64,000 nucleotides of DNA from Euglena gracilis (GCA_039621445.1 CP154957.1:23908938-23972937), one strand, 5' to 3'; numbered from the stretch's first letter, positions 12,888-24,864 are shown. Program-made: numbers and translations. The notes: a model not told the origin generated them from the letters alone.

Positions 12888-13343
12888 CCCCTGGTCAGGG
12901 TTCGATATAAGGACAGGTGGGGGGGGGGGTGGTCCGGACCCCCCCTGCGGGCCAGGAGGGGGGGGGGGGGGGGGGGGGGGCACCCCCCCCCACCTAAACA
13001 GGTGCGCGGTCAGGGTGGCCGAATTTTCGGCCCGGCGCGAAGCGCCGGGCCGAAAATTTTTGACCCCCCAAAACGACCAAAAGTGCCATTTTGGGCACTT
13101 TTTGGGCAAAAATGTGCCAAAAATGCAAAAAATTTTCGGCGCGAAGCGCCGGAGGAAAAAATTGCCCCTTTTTGGGGGGGGTCAATTTTTGCCCCCGAGG
13201 GTCGGTCCGGACCCCCCTTGCAGGTGGGGGGGGGGGTGGTCCGGACCCCCCCCCCCTGCGGGCCAGGAGGGGGGGGGGGGGGGGGGGGGACACCCCCCCC
13301 ACCTAAACCATGTACGCCCTCCTTATATCGAACCCTGCCCCTG
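12888..13343. mobile_element. Small TIR element with G-tract arms
   Basis: Terminal inverted repeats read CAGGGTTCGATATAAGGA at 12,896-12,913 and its complement at 13,320-13,337, inside a slightly longer match (CCCCTGG...). Each arm contains GGTGGTCCGGACCCCCC and a GGGCCAGGAGG block with a G tract above 20 nt. The centre has two hairpins, CGGCGCGAAGCGCCG at about 13,035 and 13,136. Non-coding. Confidence 0.75.
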
Positions 13344-14804
13344 GTATGGCGTACATTGTGGCAAACGACACAGGCATTTTTATTTTATTTTTTAAAACCC
13401 CTGGGGGCCCATCCAATCAGGCCTGGGACACAAAAAATTCGTGGCATTTGGGAATATTTTCCAAAAAAAATTCCAGTATTTCTCTCTGAATCTGAGAATC
13501 TGAGAAACTGAGAAACTGAGCATCTGGCCTGCCCTCCCCCCCGAGCCTTCCGAATTTAAAAATACTGAAACAGCCCCAATTTGGTTGTGTTTCATTTTAA
13601 AAATCCTGGCCTCCTCCTCCTCACATGCAAACTCTGCCCTCCTAAAATTGGCCTTTGGCCTTTGTCGCAGAAATTCACAGCATGCAAACCTTAGTGCCCA
13701 GATGGAAGGCCGATGCGCAAAAATTCTTAGGACATGAAATGAACGATTTCCCCGCAACTCCCCGCCGAGCCCGAGGTATGGCCGATTTACAGCCCAAAAC
13801 AGCACGGCATTCTTCTGCCTCTGCCATTTTTGGCCATTTTTTTTTGGGCCAAAAAATGGATTTCCCCCATATTTCTCAAAAATGGCAGGGAATCAAAGGA
13901 AACGTGCGGCGACCAAAAAACAACAACAAAACGCTAGGAACACGCCACATGCCTGTATGGTCATTTTTTGCAACTCCTAACCTGGCCCGAGAAAGCCATT
14001 TTCCGGCAAATTGATGCCCGAGAAATTGTCGATTTACGGCCCAAAACAGGTGGGCAGGCTCTGTTGTTTTCGGCCATTTTTGGGTCAAAAATGGATTTCC
14101 TTCATATTTCGCCAAGCTCTTATTTCTTCAGAGTCAGAGCGAAGCGCCACTGGGGAAAAGGGGGGATGAACCCCCCCCCCCCGCCGCCCCGGGTAGGTGA
14201 TGAAACTGAGAATTATCAAAATGACCCCTGCCCGGTTCCCAGATTTTTTTTTCAGTTGCGAGCGGCTGGTCCCAACCATAACATTGCTTAACACCTGTCC
14301 CACCCCACCCCGGGGGGGGGGGGGGTGACTGACTGGTTTTTTTCAGAGTGACTGGCTGGTTTTCTGGCCAAGAGCCCCCCCCCCGGGGGGGGGGGGGGAG
14401 GCCCGAAAATTAAAAAGTGGCTGGCCTGGCGCCAGAGGCGCCGGAAATTTTCTGGAGTTTTTTTGAGACTTTTTGGCAATATTGCCTTGCCAACATGAGT
14501 GCATTCAAGAGTGGCCGATCCCCCCGGGGGGGGGGGGTGCTTGGGGGTCTGGCCTCCTTTTTTGGCCCAGCAAAATGGTCCCCATCAGCCGCCCATCAGC
14601 TGCTTCAAAACGCATGATCTTGGGTCACATTCACAAAAAAAGTGCAATATGAGGAAATTGGTCACTTTTATTTGGGGGTGGTTTGGGACGCGGGGGGTAC
14701 GCGGGGGGGGGGGGGGGGGGGGGGGGGGGATGGGGGAAAACAACCATTATTTGAAATGCCAGAAATTTTGCCCAAACCCTCAAAAGCATGTTTTAATTTG
14801 TACA
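13344..14804. other. Non-coding, with a diverged direct repeat
   Basis: Two copies of a segment containing GATTTACAGCCCAAAACA and AAAAATGGATTTCC occur at 13,775-13,880 and 14,028-14,115. A G tract of about 27 nt lies at 14,702-14,729. No gene was found. Confidence 0.45.
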
Positions 14805-14904
14805 AAAATCGACCGACGCTAACAGATTCAGCAGGGCACCGGGCCATGCGAGCGAAGCGAGCGGCCCGGCGCCCCTGCTGAATCTGTTAGTGTCGGTCGA
14901 TTTT
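14805..14904. repeat. Long hairpin (inverted repeat), cassette-terminus type
   Basis: Arms of about 45 bp (left starts AAAATCGACCGACGCTAACA, right ends with its complement) flank a loop region GCGAGCGAAGCGAGC. Immediately downstream (14,905-14,945) is the terminus word GTCTGGGCCCGCATGCCTGT, which also borders the cassette at 39.7-41.4 kb in the same hairpin-then-terminus order. Probably a solo end of that family. Confidence 0.8.
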
Positions 14905-15540
14905 GCTAAAATCTAATTTGTCTGGGCCCGCATGCCTGTCTTGAATTTCATTTGACTGAACCGCCTGGACGGAAATATTGCCAAAAAAGTGGTTTTTGGC
15001 CCATCAACAGGCGCCTGAATGGAAATTGACTGACCTAAACAGATTCCAATGTCTTGGAAATCAACCAACCTTTTTTGGTCCGTTTTGGGCGTTTTTGGGC
15101 AATGTCCAGATTTCCCCAAATTCTTGACCGATGAAACTTAAATTCCTGAATTTAGACCATCGGGATCGGGATCGGTATAAACAATTTCAACCTAAAATCT
15201 TTTGATTTCATTAAAAATGCATTAAAATTACATCACTCCCAAAAAAAGGTTTTAATAGTTGCAGAGTCACCCCTCGATCGAAAGCTTCTCTTTCAGACGA
15301 CCAGTGATGACAGCTGAATCTGGCCAAATTGTACAGAATGCTTATTCTCAAGTTCTAGAAAATGAAAATGGACATCCTAAGTTCAGCCAGTTGTGATCAT
15401 CTGACTGCAAAATTCAGCCTTTGTCTGGTCCAAAAAGCTTCCAGAACCCCACAGGACCAAAAACGTCGAAAAAAGTGAAAATCCAAAATGTCCGAAATTT
15501 CACCAAAAATTCCGAATCGGACCAGCAACAGATTTCAATG
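14905..15540. other. Solo cassette terminus and satellite fragment
   Basis: Holds the solo terminus word, then a fragment of the AAAGCTTCTC-type satellite at 15,262-15,360. No gene was seen. Confidence 0.5.
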
Positions 15541-15887
15541 GAACGGAATGGAATGGGTTATTTTTTGCTGAGTCAACTGGTTGAGTTTGTGTCTGGTCAT
15601 GCACCTGGGGAGGAGCATAATTGGCAGCTCGTTTCAATAATAATGTCTTTTAAAATGTATTTTCTGGGCCTGCCGCCTGTCTTGAATTTCTGCTGACTTA
15701 AACGGAATTCAGGTTGAAATTGTTTAGGTCAGTTGATTTCCATTCCAATTCCAATGAATTCTCATTATTGAAAAATACAAATCCTTTGGCGCCGGCACCC
15801 CCCCCCCCGAAGTCAACTGGTCCAGTTGCCTTGCTAAGCCAACTGGGGTGCCCAAGAGCCCCCGACCCGTGTTCCCCTGTGGGGGAT

Positions 15888-16811
15888 AGATCTGGCCTGG
15901 GGGGGGGGGGGCAGGTAGTGGGCCGACCCTGGGGTCGGCCCACTACGACCCCAGGGTCGCTAAGGTCGCTAAGTTGCTCCAGGGTCGTGGGCCGACCCTA
16001 GGGTTGACCCTGGGGTCGGCCCACCCCACTACCTCGCCCCCCCCCATCAAAAAAAATTCGATTTTTTTTGCCGTTTTAGGCCTTCGAAATACAAGGAAAA
16101 AAAAGGAGGAATACCAATATTGGTTACTTATGCTAAAATGCACCCCAAAATCACTTGGTGACATGAAATATTTTTTTATTTGGGGCCCTCGAACAGTTGA
16201 GCAACAAAAAGGATTTTCCCCCTAAAAAGGGTTCCAAACACAAGAGATTTTGTTATTTTGGGGCCCTCGCACAGTTGGGCAACAAAAGGGATTTGCCCCC
16301 CAAAACGGGTTGGAAACACAAAGAATTTGTTATTTTGGGGCCCTCGAACAGTTGAGCATCACAAGGGGAATTGCCCCCCCAAAACGACTTGGAAACACAA
16401 GGGATTTTGTTATTTTGGGGTCCTCGAAGTGTTGGGCAAAAGGGATTTGGCCCCCAAAACGGTTTTAAACACAAGGCTTTTGACCTGAAAATCACAAAAT
16501 CCCACACTTTGCCAAGTGTTTTTGGGTGTATTTTAGCATAAATAACCAATATTACTATTCCTCCTGTTTGTTTTCTTTGTATTTGAAGGCCTAAAACATC
16601 AAAAAAAAATCGAATTTGTTTGATAGGGGGGGCGAGGTCGTGGCGTGGGCCGACCCTAGGGTCGGCCCACGACCCTGGGATCGGCGCCCTAGGGTCGGCC
16701 CACTCCACGTCCTGGGGGGGGGGGGGGGGTTGACCTTACCTTAGCGACCCTAATGGGTAATAATGGGCCGACCCCAGGGTCGGCCCACTACCCCCCCCCC
16801 CTATGCCAGAT
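15888..16811. mobile_element. Palindrome-ended element, GGGCCGACC family, copy 1
   Basis: Ends are inverted and built from GTGGGCCGACCCTGGGGTCG words inside a wider inverted match that includes ATCTGGCCT and a G run. The subterminal arms (16,050-16,150 and 16,490-16,625) are also inverted copies, including the CCAATATT and TATGCTAAAATG segments. The centre has four tandem units of about 70-80 bp (about 16,180-16,480), each with ACACAAG...ATTTTGTTATTTTGGG, then CCCTCGAACAGTTG. Non-coding. Confidence 0.85.
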
Positions 16812-17339
16812 GTGGGAGCCTTCCCCTGTGTCCTTTTGCTTTTAAAAGAAAAACAAAGTGCAGAGGAATGGCGATACAAACCTTGGACATTGTTTCAGCT
16901 GAAGTGAGGTGCAATAAATAATGTCCATTTGCAGGATATATGTGGAGCTTCTTTTCAATTTTGGAAATGCGAGCTAAATACCTGAAAAGTTGAATTGCAC
17001 AGTGAGGATAAATTCAATCCAATCACGGAGGATTTTCAGTAATTGGCCTCTCCCAACCTCAAAAATAGGCATAGATGAGGTTTTTTGCATTTTTTTTAAA
17101 AAAAAACTCGGCAACATTGGCCCTTCTGTGGAAAAGTTCCCCTCTGGGGGGGGGGGCAGTGGCAAACCTTTTTTTCTCTCGCAAGTTTAGTTACCCCCCT
17201 GAAAGTGGTGGCGCCGAAGGCGCCAAAGACCCAAAAATCAACCCTCAACCTGGGGCACTTTGAGGGGGGGTGAGGGTATTTCAGAAAACTCTCCTGGGAA
17301 GAATCCAATGTCAATCAAATCCAATATTAACAATTTTGG
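16812..17339. other. Non-coding spacer
   Basis: No gene or repeat was recognised except a GGCGCCGAAGGCGCC hairpin near 17,210. Duplicated at 22,326-22,853. Confidence 0.4.
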
Positions 17340-17836
17340 ATATCCAATACATACATCTCTCTAAGGTTTTGCGAACCCCCCCCGGGGGGGGGGGGCGGCT
17401 GCAGCCAGCCCCGATTTGGGCCCAGCCCAGCCGCAGCAGCACCCTAGGGGGGGGGGGGGGTGCTGCTAGCCCAGCTAGCCAGCCCCTTTTTTGGGGGTCC
17501 AGCCCAAAATTTTTCGGCGCAAAGCGCCGAAATTTTTTTGAAAACTGTGTTCAAAAGTGGCCAAAAATGGGGTTTGGGGGGCGTTTGGGGCATTTTTGGG
17601 GGGTTTCAGATGCATCGTTTTTTCAAAACTGTGTTTTGCAGGTCATTTTTGGGCATTTTTCCGATTTCAGTCCAGCTCGCCCCGGTTCGGGTCCAGCCAG
17701 GGTCCAGCCCCCCCCCAGGGGGGGGGCGGGCTAGCCAGCCCAAATTTCTAGCCAGCCCAAATTTCTAGCCCTAGCCCAGCAACCCCCCCCCCCGGGGTCC
17801 TTAAAGAGATGTATGATCCAATAATCCAATATTCAC
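17340..17836. mobile_element. Small TIR element with GCCAGCCC words, copy 1
   Basis: Inverted ends share TACATCTCT, TAAGG and a CCCCCCCCGG block (17,349-17,385 and 17,795-17,830). The interior has GCTAGCCAGCCC repeats and a CGGCGCAAAGCGCCG hairpin at 17,514. Non-coding. Confidence 0.65.
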
Positions 17837-18139
17837 AATGTGGGATCACTTTGGTAATGTGCAGTTTTCATTAAAAAAAAATGCCTTGATCCTTTTTATA
17901 ATACTGAATCGGGGTCCGATCTCCTGCCTTGTATTTTGTGGGTATACTCTCGTGTAATCGTGGATCTCGATCTCTGCGCCTTCCGTGTATATCGTGGATG
18001 GGGGGTCCACGGTTTTTGTTGGAACTGTGAGCCTGCCCTGTATATCGTGGACCCCCTAACCAGGAGATGCAAGGCAGGCGGAAAATGGCAAGGGGTAACC
18101 AGTTTTGATTCGGATGTATCATAATATCCAGTCAAAATT

Positions 18140-18540
18140 GGTAGATTTTACACTTCTGAAGCCATGTTACCCATCAATCGAAAGCTCTTCTCAAAGGCTT
18201 TTGACAGATGGCCACAGATTCAACCATAATGCACAGAGCTCTTATTTTCAGCGATCGTGTGTTCCAAAATATGACATCTTAATTTGCCAAATCCCACAGC
18301 TCAGGTGCAATATAGCATATCAAATGAAAGCTCTCCCAAAGACCTTTCGCTTTGGAACCCACAGATCTCAGCCACACCGCACAGCGCTCTGAAAATCGGC
18401 GATTGCATCCCTGTTTGCAAATTCGAAATTCCACTTTTCACCTGCCATGTTGCCCTTTGATCGAAAGCCCTTCTCAAGGGCTTTCAGCAGATGGTTTTAG
18501 ATTTCTGCCACGCTGCATGGTATTCTATTTCAGAAAATAC
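18140..18540 (+). repeat. Satellite of ~165 bp, ATCGAAAGCTCTTCTC type, copy 1
   Basis: About two and a half diverged tandem units. Each has a TCGAAAGC(T/C)CTTCTCA core, then GGCTTT, then ACAGATGG, then a CAGCGCTCT or CAGAGCTCT box and a TTCAG. Related blocks are at 23,653-24,053, 31,220-32,460 (opposite orientation), 39,460-39,620 and 15,262-15,360. Confidence 0.8.
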
Positions 18541-19344
18541 CCAAAATTGGCCAAAAGGAAATTATTTCACAAAAAACCCAATTTCTGGCCGAAGACCCCC
18601 AAAAAACTGCTCAGGTATGATTACCACATGTCTACAAACCCTTTCGGACACTTTTTGACACTTTTTATTTTGGGTCACTATACTTCTTGACTTCTTCTGC
18701 CGTCTGCTGTCTGGTTGATGTTGGCCATTGCTTGGCTATTTCACAAAAAAGGGACACTGGAGACGCGGAGAAGGTGGGACACTGCAAAGCGGAATGCACC
18801 GGAAACAGGAACGGAACATCACCAAACGGAGGGGGGGCAAAACGCTGATTTCTCGGCTCAAAAAACAGTTTTTCCTGGTCCGGGAGACAAAAAAAAGTTG
18901 TGGGCCAAAAAAAAACATTTTTTTGACATTTTCGGGGAGGATCATACACCGGGGTTGAGATGCAAGTGGAGCAGTGGAGGTTCTGCATGGGCCCAAGCCA
19001 TTTTCCTTTAACTAGTTGGAAAGATGAGAGAACACCATCCCCTCCCCCCGATGGTGGAACAGGAATAGCTCACTGTCACAGGCTGAGCTGGCGTATTTTT
19101 GTTTGTTTTGTTAAAAAGGTGTTTTTTTGAAGAAGAAAAAAAAACGGTGGAGAAGGCGGAGTAGGTGGCATAAACGAAACGTCCCACCTGACGCTTAAAT
19201 TTTTCGACCTACGTGAAAAGAAGAAACCCCCAAAAATGGACGCCCCACCTGGATGTTGGTGGCATTAAATGAAATAATTTTTTGCACCTTTGGCTTCTTT
19301 GCCTTTGGATCTTCATTTGGTGCGTGCAACTTCTCGCACTCATT
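18541..19344. other. Non-coding stretch before the PHD cassette
   Basis: No gene was recognised. Includes a segment at 18,840-18,950 (AACGCTGATTTCTCGG...GGTCCGGGAG) related to 11,880-11,990, so a dispersed repeat. Duplicated at 24,054-24,855. Confidence 0.4.
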
Positions 19345-19354
19345 TGCGTGCGAA

Positions 19355-19428
19355 CGCACTGTAGTGCACCCGTGCAGAGTGCACCCGTGAAGGGTTCACG
19401 TGTGCATTATAATGCACCCTTGAACGGA
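19355..19428 (+). repeat. Left iteron array of PHD cassette, copy 1
   Basis: Three or four irregular units of GTGCACCCGTG/GTTCACG, ending TATAATGCACCCTTGAACGG. The same words form the right array at 20,632-20,702, so the gene between them is bracketed by one private repeat. Confidence 0.75.
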
Positions 19429-19501
19429 ATGGGCCGTTTATTTATAATTTTTATACTTTAATTTTATAATTTTGTGGCTTCTTCTAATTCTCCACAATGT
19501 A

Positions 19502-20442
19502 ATGAAGCGCCTTGTCAATCTGATGGAAGCCTAGATGCCCCAGCCCCCCCCCCAAATAGACGATGTTTTGTCAGTTTTACGTGGGGCCGAATCCTTAGGA
19601 GTTGCAGCCGTGGATGCCCTTTTGGACTCCCTCCCCGGCAGTGATGAAAATGATGAAATAGGCCCCAAGAAACATACCGCTTTGAAGTGTTTTTTTGGAG
19701 TACATTGAAATTTGCTCCCGGCATGCTGTTGTTTTTGGCTCCTTGGACAATGATTTTTTGGGATGGACACGATGGTGCATTGATGCACGTGAACTTTTCA
19801 AAACGCAGCAAGAAGCTAATGCCTGGGTAAAGACACGGCAGGGCAAGGCAGGAAAAAATGGCAAGGTTTGCGCCATGCCAGTGGGCTCTTTTCGGGTATT
19901 CGTCAATGCTGTGAGCAACATCTACAAGGTGGCTCCCAAATTTGCCATCATTGTACCCTCCTCCTGCACCCAGCTCCCAGCCGTCTGAAAAGGATTGGTT
20001 GACAGTAGAGCAACGCCTTGCTCTGGAGGCACGGGTTTGGTCTATTTGCAAAAGCATTTTTAATTTCTTTAACTTTTCAAAATTGCCGATTCGCCGCGCA
20101 AGCGCCGCATCAAGCTCGAGGATATGGGCGCCACGGACGACGGTGCGAGCTCCTCGCGGAACGCGGCAAAGTGGTCGGCTTATCTCAACTGGCACGCACG
20201 CTGACCCCGCGCCAGAGGGCGCAACGGTTAACCAAATCCTTTCCGCTGTCCCCTCCATCTTCCCCCTGGAGCCTCGGTCTGTCATGTTGTGTCCGTGTTG
20301 TGGTGTGCGTGCTTTCAGTGACACTGACGTCCAGGCTGCAAAGAGTATTTGTTGTACTTTGTGTGGTAAAGTATACCAATTTGTTTGTGCTGATCTGTGC
20401 CGTGCACCAAAAAAGGCGTGGATTTGTGAGGGCTGTCGTTGA
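19502..20442 (+). pseudogene. MAKR-family protein with core-binding-like domain, NLS and C-terminal PHD finger, copy 1 (frame-broken)
   Basis: Start ATG at 19,502 (MKRLVNLMEA, a TAG, then MPQPPP). The body reads VDALLDSLPG, then after a frame change at a T7 run (about 19,690) DNDFLGWTRWCIDARELF and SFRVFVNAV...APKFA. Next comes SEKDWLTVEQR in another frame, a basic NLS-like PRKRRIKLED, then NQILSAVPS and a PHD finger (CPCCG...CCTLCG...YQFVC...CEGC) ending in a stop directly after the last Cys pair. The helical part matches the N-terminal region at 40.3-40.9 kb and resembles a tyrosine-recombinase core-binding domain (inference). The zinc-ligand His of the PHD is Gln. Both duplicated copies share the breaks, so they predate the duplication or are systematic homopolymer errors. 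Confidence 0.6.
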
Positions 20443-20631
20443 GTTTCCCAATGTTTCCCATCTCTTACCATGCCAACAAAGGCATCGCGAGACTTTTCCT
20501 CGCACCCATACCGTTGAAAGAGCGTGCCAGTTTCTTGTGCCACTTTGCCGCCTCTCCTGTTGCATCAGGTCGGCTTCGTCATCGCATCAGTCTTCATTTA
20601 TTCATGAAATCTAGCGTTTTTTCCTTCTCAA

Positions 20632-20702
20632 TTCCGTTCACGGGTGAACTATAATGCACCCGTGAACGGCTCATTTGTGCACAAAAGTGCACCCGTGAAC
20701 GG
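20632..20702 (+). repeat. Right iteron array of PHD cassette, copy 1
   Basis: CCGTTCACGGGTGAAC, then TATAATGCACCCGTGAACGG and AGTGCACCCGTGAACGG. Direct in orientation with the left array and itself partly palindromic. Confidence 0.75.
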
Positions 20703-21058
20703 TCCCCGGTTTCTCATGTGGGGAAGCCCATGAATGGTTAACGGTTTTAAAAAACTTTTTTGGTGAATGTGCTCAAAATTGACCATTTTGGGGGAACATC
20801 CAAAAAGTTGCTTGCGTTAATTGTGTGACGTCATTCTTTCCTCTAATTTTAGATCCCAATTAGGAATTTGTGTGCCATTTGGGTCCAAAAATAGGTCCAA
20901 TTAGGCATTTGGGACAAATTATTCGTACTTTTGATTCCTAACTGAGTGGCAAATTCCTAATTACCCCCCCCCAATTGACCATGGGACCTCTCCACGGGAC
21001 CCCCCTTTTGGTCAAAAGGGGGGGGTTCAATTAGGGGGGGGGGCGTCAATTAGGGGGG
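20703..21058. other. Duplication junction, polypurine words
   Basis: No gene. Ends with GGGTTCAATTAGGGGGG and GTCAATTAGGGGGG repeats immediately before unit 2. Similar TCAATTAGGGGGG words recur at 26,575-26,725 after unit 2. Confidence 0.5.
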
Positions 21059-21405
21059 GAACGGAATGGAATGGGTTATTTTTTGCTGAGTCAACTGGTT
21101 GAGTTTGTGTCTGGTCATGCACCTGGGGAGGAGCATAATTGGCAGCTCGTTTCAATAATAATGTCTTTTAAAATGTATTTTCTGGGCCTGCCGCCTGTCT
21201 TGAATTTCTGCTGACTTAAACGGAATTCAGGTTGAAATTGTTTAGGTCAGTTGATTTCCATTCCAATTCCAATGAATTCTCATTATTGAAAAATACAAAT
21301 CCTTTGGCGCCGGCACCCCCCCCCCCGAAGTCAACTGGTCCAGTTGCCTTGCTAAGCCAACTGGGGTGCCCAAGAGCCCCCGACCCGTGTTCCCCTGTGG
21401 GGGAT

Positions 21406-22325
21406 AGATCTGGCCTGGGGGGGGGGGGGCAGGTAGTGGGCCGACCCTGGGGTCGGCCCACTACGACCCCAGGGTCGCTAAGGTCGCTAAGTTGCTCCAG
21501 GGTCGTGGGCCGACCCTAGGGTTGACCCTGGGGTCGGCCCACCCCACTACCTCGCCCCCCCCCATCAAAAAAAATTCGATTTTTTTTGCCGTTTTAGGCC
21601 TTCGAAATACAAGGAAAAAAAAGGAGGAATACCAATATTGGTTACTTATGCTAAAATGCACCCCAAAATCACTTGGTGACATGAAATATTTTTTTATTTG
21701 GGGCCCTCGAACAGTTGAGCAACAAAAAGGATTTTCCCCCTAAAAAGGGTTCCAAACACAAGAGATTTTGTTATTTTGGGGCCCTCGCACAGTTGGGCAA
21801 CAAAAGGGATTTGCCCCCCAAAACGGGTTGGAAACACAAAGAATTTGTTATTTTGGGGCCCTCGAACAGTTGAGCATCACAAGGGAAATTTGCCCCCCCA
21901 AAACGACTTGGAAACACAAGGGATTTTGTTATTTTGGGGTCCTCGAAGTGTTGGGCAAAAGGGATTTGGCCCCCAAAACGGTTTTAAACACAAGGCTTTT
22001 GACCTGAAAATCACAAAATCCCACACTTTGCCAAGTGTTTTTGGGTGTATTTTAGCATAAATAACCAATATTACTATTCCTCCTGTTTGTTTTCTTTGTA
22101 TTTGAAGGCCTAAAACATCAAAAAAAAATCGAATTTGTTTGATAGGGGGGGCGAGGTCGTGGCGTGGGCCGACCCTAGGGTCGGCCCACGACCCTGGGAT
22201 CGGCGCCCTAGGGTCGGCCCACTCCACGTCCTGGGGGGGGGGGTTGACCTTACCTTAGCGACCCTAATGGGTAATAATGGGCCGACCCCAGGGTCGGCCC
22301 ACTACCCCCCCCCCCTATGCCAGAT
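21406..22325. mobile_element. Palindrome-ended element, GGGCCGACC family, copy 2
   Basis: Duplicate of the element at 15,888-16,811, carried by tandem unit 2. The main difference is a shorter G run near 22,232, plus a one-base change near 21,887. Confidence 0.85.
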
Positions 22326-22853
22326 GTGGGAGCCTTCCCCTGTGTCCTTTTGCTTTTAAAAGAAAAACAAAGTGCAGAGGAATGGCGATACAAACCTTGG
22401 ACATTGTTTCAGCTGAAGTGAGGTGCAATAAATAATGTCCATTTGCAGGATATATGTGGAGCTTCTTTTCAATTTTGGAAATGCGAGCTAAATACCTGAA
22501 AAGTTGAATTGCACAGTGAGGATAAATTCAATCCAATCACGGAGGATTTTCAGTAATTGGCCTCTCCCAACCTCAAAAATAGGCATAGATGAGGTTTTTT
22601 GCATTTTTTTTAAAAAAAAACTCGGCAACATTGGCCCTTCTGTGGAAAAGTTCCCCTCTGGGGGGGGGGGCAGTGGCAAACCTTTTTTTCTCTCGCAAGT
22701 TTAGTTACCCCCCTGAAAGTGGTGGCGCCGAAGGCGCCAAAGACCCAAAAATCAACCCTCAACCTGGGGCACTTTGAGGGGGGGTGAGGGTATTTCAGAA
22801 AACTCTCCTGGGAAGAATCCAATGTCAATCAAATCCAATATTAACAATTTTGG

Positions 22854-23349
22854 ATATCCAATACATACATCTCTCTAAGGTTTTGCGAACCCCCCCCGGG
22901 GGGGGGGGGGGCGGCTGCAGCCAGCCCCGATTTGGGCCCAGCCCAGCCGCAGCAGCCCCCCGGGGGGGGGGGGGTGCTGCTAGCCCAGCTAGCCAGCCCC
23001 TTTTTTGGGGGTCCAGCCCAAAATTTTTCGGCGCAAAGCGCCGAAATTTTTTTGAAAACTGTGTTCAAAAGTGGCCAAAAATGGGGTTTGGGGGGCGTTT
23101 GGGGCATTTTTGGGGGGTTTCAGATGCATCGTTTTTTCAAAACTGTGTTTTGCAGGTCATTTTTGGGCATTTTTCCGATTTCAGTCCAGCTCGCCCCGGT
23201 TCGGGTCCAGCCAGGGTCCAGCCCCCCCCCAGGGGGGGGGCGGGCTAGCCAGCCCAAATTTCTAGCCAGCCCAAATTTCTAGCCCTAGCCCAGCAACCCC
23301 CCCCCCGGGGTCCTTAAAGAGATGTATGATCCAATAATCCAATATTCAC
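22854..23349. mobile_element. Small TIR element with GCCAGCCC words, copy 2
   Basis: Duplicate of 17,340-17,836 in tandem unit 2; an ACCCTAGGGG block near 17,441 is replaced by CCCCCCGGGG. Confidence 0.65.
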
Positions 23350-23652
23350 AATGTGGGATCACTTTGGTAATGTGCAGTTTTCATTAAAAAAAAATGCCTT
23401 GATCCTTTTTATAATACTGAATCGGGGTCCGATCTCCTGCCTTGTATTTTGTGGGTATACTCTCGTGTAATCGTGGATCTCGATCTCTGCGCCTTCCGTG
23501 TATATCGTGGATGGGGGGTCCACGGTTTTTGTTGGAACTGTGAGCCTGCCCTGTATATCGTGGACCCCCTAACCAGGAGATGCAAGGCAGGCGGAAAATG
23601 GCAAGGGGTAACCAGTTTTGATTCGGATGTATCATAATATCCAGTCAAAATT

Positions 23653-24053
23653 GGTAGATTTTACACTTCTGAAGCCATGTTACCCATCAATCGAAAGCTC
23701 TTCTCAAAGGCTTTTGACAGATGGCCACAGATTCAACCATAATGCACAGAGCTCTTATTTTCAGCGATCGTGTGTTCCAAAATATGACATCTTAATTTGC
23801 CAAATCCCACAGCTCAGGTGCAATATAGCATATCAAATGAAAGCTCTCCCAAAGACCTTTCGCTTTGGAACCCACAGATCTCAGCCACACCGCACAGCGC
23901 TCTGAAAATCGGCGATTGCATCCCTGTTTGCAAATTCGAAATTCCACTTTTCACCTGCCATGTTGCCCTTTGATCGAAAGCCCTTCTCAAGGGCTTTCAG
24001 CAGATGGTTTTAGATTTCTGCCACGCTGCATGGTATTCTATTTCAGAAAATAC
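23653..24053 (+). repeat. Satellite of ~165 bp, copy in tandem unit 2
   Basis: Duplicate of 18,140-18,540. Confidence 0.8.
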
Positions 24054-24864
24054 CCAAAATTGGCCAAAAGGAAATTATTTCACAAAAAACCCAATTTCTG
24101 GCCGAAGACCCCCAAAAAACTGCTCAGGTATGATTACCACATGTCTACAAACCCTTTCGGACACTTTTTGACACTTTTTATTTTGGGTCCCTAGACTTCT
24201 TGACTTCTGCCGTCTGCTGTCTGGTTGATGTTGGCCATTGCTTGGCTATTTCACAAAAAAGGGACACTGGAGACGCGGAGAAGGTGGGACACTGCAAAGC
24301 GGAATGCACCGGAAACAGGAACGGAACATCACCAAACGGAGGGGGGGCAAAACGCTGATTTCTCGGCTCAAAAACAGTTTTTCCTGGTCCGGGAGACAAA
24401 AAAAAAGTTGTGGGCCAAAAAAAAACATTTTTTTGACATTTTCGGGGAGGATCATACACCGGGGTTGAGATGCAAGTGGAGCAGTGGAGGTTCTGCATGG
24501 GCCCAAGCCATTTTCCTTTAACTAGTTGGAAAGATGAGAGAACACCATCCCCTCCCCCCGATGGTGGAACAGGAATAGCTCACTGTCACAGGCTGAGCTG
24601 GCGTATTTTTGTTTGTTTTGTTAAAAAGGTGTTTTTTTGAAGAAGAAAAAAAAACGGTGGAGAAGGCGGAGTAGGTGGCATAAACGAAACGTCCCACCTG
24701 ACGCTTAAATTTTTCGACCTACGTGAAAAGAAGAAACCCCCAAAAATGGACGCCCCACCTGGATGTTGGTGGCATTAAATGAAATAATTTTTTGCACCTT
24801 TGGCTTCTTTGCCTTTGGATCTTCATTTGGTGCGTGCAACTTCTCGCACTCATTTGCGTGCGAA

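Larger units (their letters stand above)
15541..21058. repeat. Unit 1 of a 5.5-kb tandem duplication
   Basis: Unit 1 (15,541-21,058) and unit 2 (from 21,059) are co-linear with an offset of 5518 bp, drifting to 5510-5513 through homopolymer-length changes. Both begin GAACGGAATGGAATGGG. Each contains a solo cassette terminus, the GGGCCGACC element, a smaller TIR element, a satellite block and a PHD gene. Confidence 0.93.

Noticed and set aside
19695-20654. Several overlapping plus and minus ORFs, including a 342-codon minus ORF, at the PHD gene
   Set aside because: They are shadows of the plus-strand gene; only the frames containing the recurrent FLGW, NLS and PHD text align with the other loci.
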